Positions 7,200 through 14,653 of a stretch of 50,646 bases of DNA are shown here, piece by piece. The position numbers were made by a program, and so were the translations under genes. This stretch comes from Rhodospirillaceae bacterium (GTDB lineage Bacteria > Pseudomonadota > Alphaproteobacteria > Rhodospirillales > Casp-alpha2). The DNA lies in NCBI GenBank assembly GCA_002696205.1, contig NZRL01000206.1, positions 17,483-68,128 on the forward strand. Direction: 5' to 3'. The notes beneath the pieces are model-generated. The model saw only the letters and a list, made by a program, of their open reading frames with translations. It did no database searches and was not told where the DNA came from. Position 1 is the first letter of the stretch. Each line of letters opens with the position of its first letter.

Positions 7200-7733
7200 A
7201 TGTTTAAGAATCTCATTGTTTCGGCAATGGTGGCCGTTTCGGTCGTGCTGTCCACGGTGCTGGCGCCGGGTGTCGCGCAGGCCGAAGACGACCCCGATTT
7301 CCTGACCATCGCGGTCGGCAAGTTCGATGTTTTCCGTGACCGGGAAAGCGATGCGGAAATCCGCCTGGATTACCGGTTCGGCAACAAATTCTGGATCTTC
7401 AAGCCGTTCATCACGACGGCCTACGTCACCAACAATTCGTCCTTCATCGGGGCCGGCGTCCTGGCCGATATCTATCTGGGCCGCCGCTTCGTGTTGACGC
7501 CGCAGTTCTCTCCGACCTGGTGGCGCGGCAAGACGTCGAACCTGGACCTGGGGCACGAATTGGAATTCCGGTCGCGCCTGGAATTGGCCTATCGGTTCGA
7601 CGATCGTTCGCGCCTGGGCATTTCCATCGACCATTCGTCGAATGCCGGTCTGGGCGACGGCAACCCGGGCGTCGAATCCGTGATGCTGAACTATTCCATT
7701 TCCATGGACAGCCTGCGCGGCCTGTTCAAATAG
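7200..7733 (+). CDS. PagL-like lipid A 3-O-deacylase, outer membrane
   Basis: The 177-aa precursor has a signal peptide (about 1-28, ending GVAQA) and alternating beta-barrel strands, ending in Phe-Lys. The segment GISIDHSSNAGLGDGN contains the PagL-type active site: H145, S147 and E159. Their spacing (2 and 12 residues) equals that of the His-Ser-Glu triad of Pseudomonas PagL. The enzyme is expected to remove the 3-O acyl chain of lipid A, remodelling the surface and lowering its inflammatory potential. I chose ATG 7200 because a GGGAAGG ribosome-binding site precedes it and the signal peptide starts there; an in-frame ATG at 7119 would block the signal peptide. Confidence 0.82.
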   Translation: MFKNLIVSAMVAVSVVLSTVLAPGVAQAEDDPDFLTIAVGKFDVFRDRESDAEIRLDYRFGNKFWIFKPFITTAYVTNNSSFIGAGVLADIYLGRRFVLTPQFSPTWWRGKTSNLDLGHELEFRSRLELAYRFDDRSRLGISIDHSSNAGLGDGNPGVESVMLNYSISMDSLRGLFK

Positions 7734-7835
7734 GCCGCCCGGCCGCAAGCGGCCTCGGCGCTCCCAGCGGCCACGTTCCAGGGTCCCATCCCGCCTTCGG
7801 CTGTGATATAGAGCCATCGCTTCGCAACGCGCCGG

Positions 7836-7912
7836 GGCCCCGTAGCTCAGTTGGATAGAGCACAGGATTCCTAATCCTGGGGTCGCAGGTTCAAATCCTG
7901 CCGGGGTCACCA
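7836..7912 (+). tRNA. tRNA-Arg, anticodon CCT
   Basis: A complete 77-nt cloverleaf with encoded CCA. The acceptor stem is GGCCCCG with CGGGGTC (one G-T pair), the D arm is GCTCAGTTGGATAGAGC, the anticodon stem-loop is CAGGA-TTCCTAA-TCCTG, and the T arm contains GGTTCAAATCC. The anticodon CCT reads AGG. No integrase or attachment-site duplication is seen next to it. Confidence 0.97.
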
Positions 7913-7961
7913 CTTGCCGCGCGGCCACCGGCGGCCCGCTCTATCGACGTCCTTGAACGCA

Positions 7962-7990
7962 ACGACGCCCCGCCGATGGCGGGGCGTCGT
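7962..7990. terminator. Strong hairpin between tRNA-Arg and the TonB receptor gene
   Basis: A 13-bp perfect stem (7962-7974 with 7978-7990) and a GAT loop sit between the tRNA (plus) and the end of the receptor gene (minus). The following plus-strand bases are CGTTTCG, so the U-tract is weak on both sides. It probably serves as a shared terminator for the convergent transcripts. Confidence 0.55.
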
Positions 7991-8020
7991 CGTTTCGAAA
8001 ACCCGGAGATTGAGGCCGGA

Positions 8021-10504
8021 TCAGAAATCCGTCGCCAGGGACAGGCGGAAGGTGCGGGGCGCGCCCGTCGAGATGTATCCCGGGTAGTAACTGGACGCCC
8101 AGTAATCGTGGTCCATCACGTTGTCGATGTTGAAGCGGACGGTGAACGGCTGCATGTCCGGCCGGTCGATCTTGTACCGCATGCCGATGTCGAACCGGGC
8201 CCAGGACGGCAGGCTCTTAGTATTCGCGTTGTCGATGTGCTGTTCCCCGGTGAAGGTGCCACGGCCGGTCAGCGTCAAACCCGGCACGAACGGTGTGTCC
8301 CATTCAACGCCCAGATTGATCTGGATTCCGGGCACGCCTGGCGCGTTGTTGTCGTTGTTGGCGCCGTCGGCCGTGGCCGTCAGGGTCGCGTCGGTCAAGG
8401 CCATGCCGCCCAGTATCCGCAGGTCCTCCATCACGTTGCCGAAGACCGACAGCTCCATCCCTCGGTTGCGCTGTTGGCCGTCCGACGTGAGGTTGTTTGA
8501 CGCATCCGCGGCGGCACTCGGTTGCGTGATCTGGAAGATCGCGAGGGTCGCCCCAAAATCGCCCAGGTCCGCCTTCACCCCCAGCTCCATCTGCTTGGAA
8601 ATATAGGGCGCCAGATTTTCACCGGCGTTCGCATAGGTGCTGCCGACGACGGCACCCTGTTGCAGGCCTTCGATGTAGTTGCCATAGACGGAGATCTTAT
8701 TCCACGGTTTGCCGACGAACCCGATGGCGGGCGACACCGTGCTTTGATTGTAGTCTGAGGTCACAAGACCGGTGGTCGAGCTGAAGTTCTGCGCCTTGAT
8801 GCGCTGCAGCCGGCCGCCCAGGATCAGCTGCACCCGGTCGTCATAGACCGACAATACGTCGCCGAAGGCGATGCTGACGAATTCCGATTCCGCCGTCTTC
8901 GGCGTCGCCAGGTCGGATGTCTGCACGCCCCCATGCGTCGCCGGCGCATAGAGGTTGGACGTGATCGCGCTGCCGATGTTTTCGTTGCCGCTTTTCTGGG
9001 TGCGGTGGAACCGGGTGACGGACAGGCTGACGTCGTGGCTGATTGCACCCGTGGTCAGGTTGCCGCGGACGCCCGCTTCCTGGGTGTTGGTGTCGTAGAT
9101 GTATTTCAAGTGGCTGGGCGTCGCCGACAGGTCCCCGTCCGAGTTCTTGACCGACGGGAAATAGGTTAAGCGGCCCCAGTGGGTCCGTTTGGCGCCGACA
9201 GCGATATAGCCCGTCCAATCCGGCGTCAGGTCGTATTCCGCCCGCGCCGCGCCGAAGAAGTCTTCGGCATCGACCCATCCCCAGGGAAAGAACCAGTTGG
9301 ATGACGCATCGGGCGCATCGGGGACGGCGATGCCGGACGAGATGTTCGTCACCAGGGACGGGCCGTTGATATTCTGCAACTGATATCCCAGATCGGCGGA
9401 AAGACGCAGCCGATCGCCCCGGTAATCCAGCCCGGCGATCGAATTGACGAAGGTCCGGTACTGGTCGTCGACGGCGGTGTCGCCGTCTTCCAGGCTGCCG
9501 TTGATCCGCACACCGAATTCCTTGTCCCGGCCGAGACGGCGGCCGACATCGACCTGACCGCCCAACTGGGTGCTGTTGGCGTAGGTCCCGACGACCCGGG
9601 TGATCGGATCGTCCGTCGCCCGCTTGGGCGTGATGTTGACCGTGCCGCCGACACTGCCCAGCGGCGTCATGCCGCCCAGCAGGGCGGCCGGGCCTTTCAG
9701 AATTTCGACCCGCTCCGCCATGCCCATGCCGACGTTGAAGGTCGGGGCCACGCCGTACAGTCCGCCAAAGGCGACGTCCTGGTTGCTGGCTTCGAAGCCG
9801 CGGATCTTCAAGGGGTCGGTGTAGCCCGTGCCCGGCCAGGTCGCGAATGCGGCGGGGTCGTTGGCGACCACGTCACGAACGGTTCGGGCCTGCTGGTTCT
9901 CGATCAGTTCGGCGGTGTAGCTGGTCTGGTTGAACGGCGTTTCCATCATGTCGCGGTTGCCCAGCATGCCCAGCTTGCCGCCGCGTGCGACCTGCCCGCC
10001 CGCATAGGCCGGCGGCAAGTTGCCGATTTCCGCCTGTGACGGTACGGCCCGGCCCTCGACCGAGACGGTCCCCAAGGTCAGGCGGTCACTGCTTTCCTCT
10101 TGCCCCGGCGCCGTGACGGTCACCGTATCCGCGGCGGAGAAGCGATGGGACAGCCCCGTCCCCTCGAGCAGTCGGGCCAAGGCCGCATCCGGCGTCATCG
10201 TGCCCTGCACACCCGGCGATCGGGCGTCGCGAGCGACCGCCGAAGGATAGAGAACCTGCAATCCCGTGCGTTCGCCGAAGGCCGCCAAGGCCGCTGGCAG
10301 GGGGCCCGCCGCGATGTCGAATGTCATGGCCCGATCGCGCGTCGCCTGCGCCGCTTCGACGCCGGCGGCCTGCCCGCCGGCGCCGGCCCGCGCCGCGACG
10401 GCATCCGCCCGGACCGGATGCGCCAGCGCCCCCGCCACCGATATCCCCGCCGCCAACAGCGCGATGCGGGCGACGCCCGCTTTGAAATTCCCCTTGCCGG
10501 TCAT
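8021..10504 (-). CDS. TonB-dependent siderophore receptor with STN signalling domain
   Basis: The 827-aa outer-membrane receptor imports a ferric siderophore using TonB energy. A signal peptide (about 1-34) is followed by a secretin/TonB N-terminal (STN) domain at about 58-131 (AMTFDIAAGPLPAALAAFGE). A TonB-box-like segment near 140-150 comes next, then the plug (ARTVRDVVANDP, GFEASNQDVAFGGLYGVAPT, VEILKGPAALLGG) and a 22-strand-type barrel ending RLSLATDF, with the expected terminal Phe. The STN domain is the part that talks to a FecR-type anti-sigma factor, and fecR and fecI lie just upstream. An upstream in-frame extension exists to 10660, but the ATG at 10504 has GAGGA and begins the signal peptide. 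The Fur-like box at 10538-10558 is in its promoter. Confidence 0.95.
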   Translation of the reverse strand: MTGKGNFKAGVARIALLAAGISVAGALAHPVRADAVAARAGAGGQAAGVEAAQATRDRAMTFDIAAGPLPAALAAFGERTGLQVLYPSAVARDARSPGVQGTMTPDAALARLLEGTGLSHRFSAADTVTVTAPGQEESSDRLTLGTVSVEGRAVPSQAEIGNLPPAYAGGQVARGGKLGMLGNRDMMETPFNQTSYTAELIENQQARTVRDVVANDPAAFATWPGTGYTDPLKIRGFEASNQDVAFGGLYGVAPTFNVGMGMAERVEILKGPAALLGGMTPLGSVGGTVNITPKRATDDPITRVVGTYANSTQLGGQVDVGRRLGRDKEFGVRINGSLEDGDTAVDDQYRTFVNSIAGLDYRGDRLRLSADLGYQLQNINGPSLVTNISSGIAVPDAPDASSNWFFPWGWVDAEDFFGAARAEYDLTPDWTGYIAVGAKRTHWGRLTYFPSVKNSDGDLSATPSHLKYIYDTNTQEAGVRGNLTTGAISHDVSLSVTRFHRTQKSGNENIGSAITSNLYAPATHGGVQTSDLATPKTAESEFVSIAFGDVLSVYDDRVQLILGGRLQRIKAQNFSSTTGLVTSDYNQSTVSPAIGFVGKPWNKISVYGNYIEGLQQGAVVGSTYANAGENLAPYISKQMELGVKADLGDFGATLAIFQITQPSAAADASNNLTSDGQQRNRGMELSVFGNVMEDLRILGGMALTDATLTATADGANNDNNAPGVPGIQINLGVEWDTPFVPGLTLTGRGTFTGEQHIDNANTKSLPSWARFDIGMRYKIDRPDMQPFTVRFNIDNVMDHDYWASSYYPGYISTGAPRTFRLSLATDF

Positions 10505-10537
10505 GTCTTCGGTCCTCGTCGTTTTTTGGTCATAATA

Positions 10538-10558
10538 TGCAAATGCGTTGCATTCGCA
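10538..10558. promoter_or_regulatory. Fur-like inverted repeat upstream of the receptor gene
   Basis: Arms TGCAAATG (10538-10545) and CATTCGCA (10551-10558) form a near-perfect inverted repeat around five bases, 34 bases before the receptor start. The arrangement resembles the Fur operators of proteobacterial iron-uptake genes. Iron repression is inferred from the form and the context. Confidence 0.5.
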
Positions 10559-10656
10559 TTGCTGTCTGAAAACGAGACGACGGCTCTGGCGGCAATCCTC
10601 ACCCCTGGGGCGAGAAAAATTTTCAGACCGGCGGGGGCAGGGCCGGTCTACCGGCA

Positions 10657-11670
10657 TCAAGCCCCGGCCAGAACGACCAGGAAGGGCGTGATCCTGGCCT
10701 CGCGTACCGGCAGCGTGCGGACGATGGCGTTCAGGACGGCGTCCGGGTCATCGATGTTGAACACACCGTCGATGCGCAGCGCGGCCAACGCATCGCCCCA
10801 GACGACGACGCGGCCCGGGCGGTAGCGGTTCAGGTCCGCGACGACGTCGGCCAACGGCCGGTCTCGGAACACCAACTTGCCCCGGCGCCAGGCGGTTTCG
10901 GCGTCGTCCGCGGCGGACGTGGGTCTGCCCAGGCCATGACGGCCATAGGCGATGCGTTCACCGGCGGAGAGGCGCACCGTATCGCCCCCCGCGCCGGGCG
11001 CGCCGAGACAAACCTCGACGGCGCTTTCCTCGACCGCGACGCTGGTGTCGGCGGCACGGCGATGAACGGTGAAGGTCGTGCCCAACGCGCGCACCGTGCC
11101 TCCGGCACAAGCCACGTCGAAAGGCCGCGACGGATCATGGCGGACGCGGAAGGACGCCCGCCCGGACAACAGCCGCAGGCGCCGCACCGCCGGGCCGTAT
11201 TCAACGGCGACGGCGGTCTCCGCATCCATATCGATGACCGTACCGTCGGGGGCGGTGATGGTGCGGCGTTCGCCGGTGCCGGTGCGGAAATCGGCCACGG
11301 CCATGGCTTCCAGATCGCCGACCGTGACACCGGACACGACGGCGACGCCGGCGCAAGCAGCCGCCCCGGCGGCCCCCGCCAAAAGATGGCGCCGGGTCAA
11401 CCCGCGCCGAGGCGGGGACAGCGCAGGGCGGGGATCCGGCACCGCGTCCAGGTCTACCCAAAGGGTCTCCAGGCGATCGTATTCCCGAGGGTTCATGGGA
11501 TTGACCCGCAACCACCGCCCGAATGCCTCCTGCTCCGCCGGGCCCGCATCGCCCGAGCTAAGGCGCACGAACCAGGCAAGCGCCTCGTCTCGGGCGGCTG
11601 CCTCGCGCGGGCTGCGATCACCGGCGGGTTGGCCGGATACGGACTTGGGGGGATCACTGTTCTTTGGCAT
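10657..11670 (-). CDS. FecR-type anti-sigma factor / sigma regulator
   Basis: The 337-aa inner-membrane protein relays the receptor signal to the FecI sigma factor. The cytoplasmic N-terminal DUF4880-type region is at about 24-72 (ARDEALAWFVRLSSGDAGPA, FGRWL). One membrane segment at about 95-114 is preceded by LTRRHLL, a twin-arginine-like motif. The periplasmic FecR domain (RTGTGERRTITAPDGTVIDM, LLSGRASFRV, VRALGTTFTV) is followed by a C-terminal STN-like part (RPLADVVADLNRY, IDGVFN). It lies between the sigma gene and the receptor gene on the same strand, the standard fecI-fecR-fecA order. There are 152 bases to the receptor start and 130 to the sigma gene. Confidence 0.93.
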   Translation of the reverse strand: MPKNSDPPKSVSGQPAGDRSPREAAARDEALAWFVRLSSGDAGPAEQEAFGRWLRVNPMNPREYDRLETLWVDLDAVPDPRPALSPPRRGLTRRHLLAGAAGAAACAGVAVVSGVTVGDLEAMAVADFRTGTGERRTITAPDGTVIDMDAETAVAVEYGPAVRRLRLLSGRASFRVRHDPSRPFDVACAGGTVRALGTTFTVHRRAADTSVAVEESAVEVCLGAPGAGGDTVRLSAGERIAYGRHGLGRPTSAADDAETAWRRGKLVFRDRPLADVVADLNRYRPGRVVVWGDALAALRIDGVFNIDDPDAVLNAIVRTLPVREARITPFLVVLAGA

Positions 11671-11800
11671 GGGCCGTCAACGCGGATGAGACAACAGAAG
11701 TTCGACACCAGGGTGCGAAAGCGAAAGGCGCTTAACAACATGACGACGCCACGGCGCCGTTCCCACACCCCAGGCGGAAATAAAATTCATGCGGCGGCGA

Positions 11801-12307
11801 TCATGGGTCCAAGCGATCCCGGCAATAGGCCATGGCGCGCATGATGTGTTTTTCCACCATGCTGCGGGAGATGCCCAGACGCCGGGCGATTTCGGCATGG
11901 CCGAGCCCATCGAACTTATGCATCAGAAAGACCTCGCGCTGGCGCGGCGGCAAGTCGTCGACCGCCGCGGCAAGACGGCCCAGGCGTTGACGCTGGACAA
12001 GAACGTCCTCGGCCGAGGGCTCGCCGCTTTCCCGGTCGGCCCCCAACTCCTCGGCCACGAAACGCTGGCCGCGCCGCCCGTCGGCGCGCAGATGGTCAAG
12101 GGCGATGTTGTCGGCAATCCGATAGAGATAGGCGCGGGGGTTGCTCAACTCCGGCACGGTTTCCAATCCTTGCAGACGCAGATAGGTATCATGCACCACG
12201 TCGCGCGCCGCGCCGGGCGACCCCAGGCGGCGTGTAAGATAGCCGGTCAGTTCCTCGTAATGGGCGAGCAACAGACGCAACAAGGTGAACCGATCGTCGG
12301 CGGCCAT
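11801..12307 (-). CDS. FecI-type ECF RNA polymerase sigma factor
   Basis: The 168-aa protein has sigma region 2 (ARDVVHDTYLRLQG, NPRAYLYRIADNIALDHLRA) and region 4 (LPPRQREVFLMHKFDGLGHA, EIARRLGISRSMVEKHIMRA), the FecI pattern with VEKHI. It should direct transcription of the receptor gene when FecR signals siderophore binding. The frame extends upstream to a TTG at 12361, but ATG 12307 has a GGGGGAGAAGG site at good spacing and begins at the conserved part. Its upstream region carries a Fur-like box (12399-12420), so iron would control the whole relay. Confidence 0.93.
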   Translation of the reverse strand: MAADDRFTLLRLLLAHYEELTGYLTRRLGSPGAARDVVHDTYLRLQGLETVPELSNPRAYLYRIADNIALDHLRADGRRGQRFVAEELGADRESGEPSAEDVLVQRQRLGRLAAAVDDLPPRQREVFLMHKFDGLGHAEIARRLGISRSMVEKHIMRAMAYCRDRLDP

Positions 12308-12398
12308 GAACCGGGCCTTCTCCCCCACCCCCACGCCCGCCGCGGCGGCAAACGAACGCAATGGGATACAACACAGATGCCCGGCACCATAAACAAGA

Positions 12399-12420
12399 TG
12401 CGAACGATTCTCAATTGCGA
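12399..12420. promoter_or_regulatory. Fur-like box upstream of the sigma factor gene
   Basis: GCGAACGATTCTCAATTGC (12400-12418) matches the 19-bp pattern GCAAATGATTCTCATTTGC at 16 positions, including the GATTCTCA core. It lies 93 bases upstream of the sigma gene start and just after the end of bufC, so it could mark a separate iron-repressed promoter for the fecI-type operon. Confidence 0.55.
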
Positions 12421-12442
12421 AGAATGAAGGCGCCGATCGATT

Positions 12443-13246
12443 CTAGGCCAGGGTCATTCCTTCGGCGGAGATGCCGGCAACCCAACCGGCCAGGATCCAG
12501 CCCTGCAGCATTCCGGCGGCGCGCATGGCCGCATCGCCCTGATCGAGGCCGTCGCGTCCGGCCAAGGCTTCGCAGATTTCCTCGAAGGTCTTCGCCTCCC
12601 GCGCCAGTCTGAGCCCCGACGCCTCGTCTTCGGACAAGGGGCGGAATTGAACGCGCAGGCTGTCCGCGTCGCGCCAGGCGGCCCAGGTTTCAGGACCATT
12701 TAGGATTGCCTCCGGCGCGCGGTCGGGGTCGTCCTCGCGGGTCACCGCCTGTTGGAAATCGGCGACGTCATGGGTGAGAACGAAGGTATTGAGCGCCGGA
12801 TGGAAGTCGAAGACCAGCAGGGGCCAGGCTTCGGGCGATGTGGCCGCCAGAACATCGGGGATGATCGCGTCGGCGTCCGGCGCATCGAACGCCAGCCCCA
12901 GCCCCCATTCGAAGGCCGCCATGTCCCCGGCAACGGGCAGGTCCGCCCAGGGCGACGTGCCACGCAGCCAATCGGCAAAGGCCCGGCCGAGCCAGCGCAC
13001 GGAACGTTCGCTCGAGGGATGCTGCGCCAGATATCCCGTGACCGCCGCGTCGAATTCTTCGTCGCCGAGCAATGTATGAAGCGCCGGAAAATCTTCGCCC
13101 ATCACTTCGCGGAGGCGCGCCAGATAGGCATGATCGTAAACGTCCAGGTGCGGGCCGCCCGCCGTCAGGTGAACGCGGATGGTCTCGTCGCCGGCAAGCA
13201 ACCGGGACTGGAACAGCTCTTGAACGGTGGTCAGAGCGCCGGTCAT
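12443..13246 (-). CDS. bufC: BufC-type DUF2063 protein, partner of the MNIO enzyme
   Basis: The 267-aa protein begins with a DUF2063 putative DNA-binding-like domain (QELFQSRLLAGDETIRVHLT, LDVYDHAYLARLREVMGEDF, PALHTLLGDEEFDAAVTGYL). A second alpha/beta part follows. In bufferin and methanobactin systems this type of protein (BufC/MbnC) pairs with the DUF692 enzyme and is thought to bring the precursor peptide to it. Its ATG overlaps the bufB stop by four bases (13243-13246), so translation is coupled. It is the last gene of the operon; 135 bases separate it from the next gene downstream. Confidence 0.85.
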   Translation of the reverse strand: MTGALTTVQELFQSRLLAGDETIRVHLTAGGPHLDVYDHAYLARLREVMGEDFPALHTLLGDEEFDAAVTGYLAQHPSSERSVRWLGRAFADWLRGTSPWADLPVAGDMAAFEWGLGLAFDAPDADAIIPDVLAATSPEAWPLLVFDFHPALNTFVLTHDVADFQQAVTREDDPDRAPEAILNGPETWAAWRDADSLRVQFRPLSEDEASGLRLAREAKTFEEICEALAGRDGLDQGDAAMRAAGMLQGWILAGWVAGISAEGMTLA

Positions 13247-14109
13247 GCCGCCGCTCCGCCCGTCGCCTCGGCGGCCAAGCGACGCGCCATGGCCAATTCG
13301 TCGACCAATTCGGCGAAGGGTGGAATGTCCGCGTCCCGTTCGATCATCGTCGGCACCGGGCCGAGGTGCCGCACGGCCTTACGGTATAATTCCCAGACCG
13401 CATCGGCGACCGGCGCGTTGTGGGTGTCGACGATGTGGTCGCCGTTGTTTTCATGACCCGCCAAGTGAACCTGCTTCACCCGCTCCGCCGGGACCCCCGC
13501 CAGATAGGCCTCCGCATCGAACCCGTGGTTGAAGGCGGAAACGTAAATATTGTTGACGTCTAGCAGCAGGTCGCAATCGGCCCGCCGCGTCAATTCGGTC
13601 AGGAAGTCCCATTCCGTCAGGCTGTCCGCCGTGAAAGTCACGTAGGTCGAGGCGTTTTCCAATGCGATGCGGCGGCCCAAAACATCCTGCACCTCGCGAA
13701 CGCGCGCCGCGACATGATCCAAGGTTTCCTCGGTCAGCGGCAGCGGCAGCAGGTCGTGCAGGTTGATACCGTGCGCCCCGGTCCAGCAGAGGTGGTCGGA
13801 GATCACCGCCGGCTCGATCCGGTCGGCCAGGTCCTTCAACGACAACAAGTAGTCCCGGTCCAACGGATCCGGCCCGCCGATCGACAGAGACACACCGTGC
13901 ATGGCCATGGGATAGCGTTCGCGCACGGCCATCAGGTTGGCCATCGGACGCCCGCCGACGGCCATGAAGTTTTCCGAGATGACTTCAAACCAATCCACCC
14001 CGGCCCCGTCGCCGCCACCCGCCGGTGGAGGCGCCGCCAGAACGTCGGAAAAATGCTGCGGCCGGAGGCCCAGCCCGAAACCGGAAATTTGATCGCCAGG
14101 TCGCGTCAT
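13243..14109 (-). CDS. bufB: BufB-type MNIO (DUF692) peptide-modifying oxygenase
   Basis: The 288-aa protein is a multinuclear non-heme iron-dependent oxidative enzyme of the DUF692 family, a TIM-barrel that modifies cysteines of RiPP precursors. Characteristic segments are GFGLGLRPQHFSDVL, DWFEVISENFM, MHGVSLSIGG, ISDHLCW, IALENASTY, LLLDVNNIYVSAFNHGF, VKQVHLAGHENNGDHIVDTH and MIERDADIPP. Probable metal ligands are among H71, H106, E151, D184, H195, H215, D228, H230 and E257. In characterised bufferin operons the homologue converts core cysteines to thiooxazole-type rings that bind copper. It lies directly between the precursor gene bufA and bufC, which fixes the assignment. Confidence 0.92.
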   Translation of the reverse strand: MTRPGDQISGFGLGLRPQHFSDVLAAPPPAGGGDGAGVDWFEVISENFMAVGGRPMANLMAVRERYPMAMHGVSLSIGGPDPLDRDYLLSLKDLADRIEPAVISDHLCWTGAHGINLHDLLPLPLTEETLDHVAARVREVQDVLGRRIALENASTYVTFTADSLTEWDFLTELTRRADCDLLLDVNNIYVSAFNHGFDAEAYLAGVPAERVKQVHLAGHENNGDHIVDTHNAPVADAVWELYRKAVRHLGPVPTMIERDADIPPFAELVDELAMARRLAAEATGGAAA

Positions 14110-14134
14110 CTCGGCACCATACCCTGAAACGCGA

Positions 14135-14164
14135 TCGAGGGGCCGATTGTCACCGGCCCCTCGA
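14135..14164. other. Perfect hairpin between bufA and bufB
   Basis: An 11-bp perfect stem (TCGAGGGGCCG at 14135-14145 with 14154-14164) and an 8-nt loop fill the gap between precursor and enzyme genes. The minus-strand transcript has no strong U-tract after it. It is well placed to stabilise or partly terminate the bufA message, so that peptide is made in excess over enzyme. Confidence 0.65.
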
Positions 14165-14172
14165 CATTCCTA

Positions 14173-14201
14173 TGCATGAAGAATGGCGTCTGCATGAAGA
14201 A
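14173..14201. repeat. 11-bp direct repeat in the bufA-bufB spacer
   Basis: TGCATGAAGAA occurs at 14173-14183 and 14191-14201, 18 bases apart, just downstream of the bufA stop. Its function is unknown; it may be a local duplication. Confidence 0.5.
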
Positions 14202-14212
14202 CAAGAAAGCGA

Positions 14213-14485
14213 TCAGCCCTTTTTGACCGTGCCGCCCTTGTCCATGCATTCCTTGGCGGACTTGGTCGAAACCCAGCCCTGGCCCTTGCAAGCGTTGTGG
14301 CCTTTGCATTCGTTGCCGGCGGTCTTGCACGAACCGTGGCCCTTGCACGAATTGATGCCCATGCATTTGACGCCGTCGGCAGCTTTGGCCGCGGTCGGCG
14401 CGGTGGAAACGGCGGCACCGGCAATGAACAGGGCGGCGGCGGCGGTGGCCAGGGCGACGCCCGTGGTTTTTTTCTGAACAGACAT
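14213..14485 (-). CDS. bufA: Bufferin precursor peptide (BufA2-like), secreted Cys-rich RiPP
   Basis: The 90-aa precursor has a Sec signal peptide (about 1-35, ending TAAKA) and a small core with six cysteines: C41, C47, C53, C60, C66 and C80. The core reads VKCMGINSCKGHGSCK, TAGNECKGHNACKGQGW, then KECMDKGGTV, with repeated C-K-G-x-x-x-C spacing. This matches the long-signal-peptide bufferin metallophores modified by DUF692 enzymes and exported to the periplasm to sequester copper. I favour the BufA2 subgroup over DUF2282/BufA1 because of the NSCKGHGSCKTAGN pattern. ATG 14485 has AAAGGAG upstream and begins the signal peptide. bufB and bufC follow on the same strand; no DoxX-type bufD is seen. 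Modification and metal are inferred from the family. Confidence 0.88.
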   Translation of the reverse strand: MSVQKKTTGVALATAAAALFIAGAAVSTAPTAAKAADGVKCMGINSCKGHGSCKTAGNECKGHNACKGQGWVSTKSAKECMDKGGTVKKG

Positions 14486-14591
14486 GCGTGAACTCTCCTT
14501 TGCTGAAATTCGGGTCCGGCTCTGGTGGCCGGTCGAGGGAGAGTGTAGCGGCCCCGACAAGCAGCGGGCGTCACGTTGAGGTCGCAGACCA

Positions 14592-14605
14592 TCACAAGGA
14601 TGTGA
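14592..14605. promoter_or_regulatory. Short palindrome in the bufA upstream region
   Basis: TCACA (14592-14596), four bases and TGTGA (14601-14605) form a perfect 5-bp inverted repeat about 107 bases upstream of the bufA start. It could be an operator or part of a promoter. I see no clear copper-regulator box or sigma-70 promoter in 14486-14653. Confidence 0.25.
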
Positions 14606-14653
14606 GACGGATTTGAAGGTGCGCTGCGCAAGATCGGGGGCGCGGCGGCCCGC

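Noticed and set aside
7836-7912. tRNA-Arg as an integration site for a mobile element
   Set aside because: No integrase gene and no repeat of the tRNA 3' end was seen downstream; the neighbouring genes look chromosomal.
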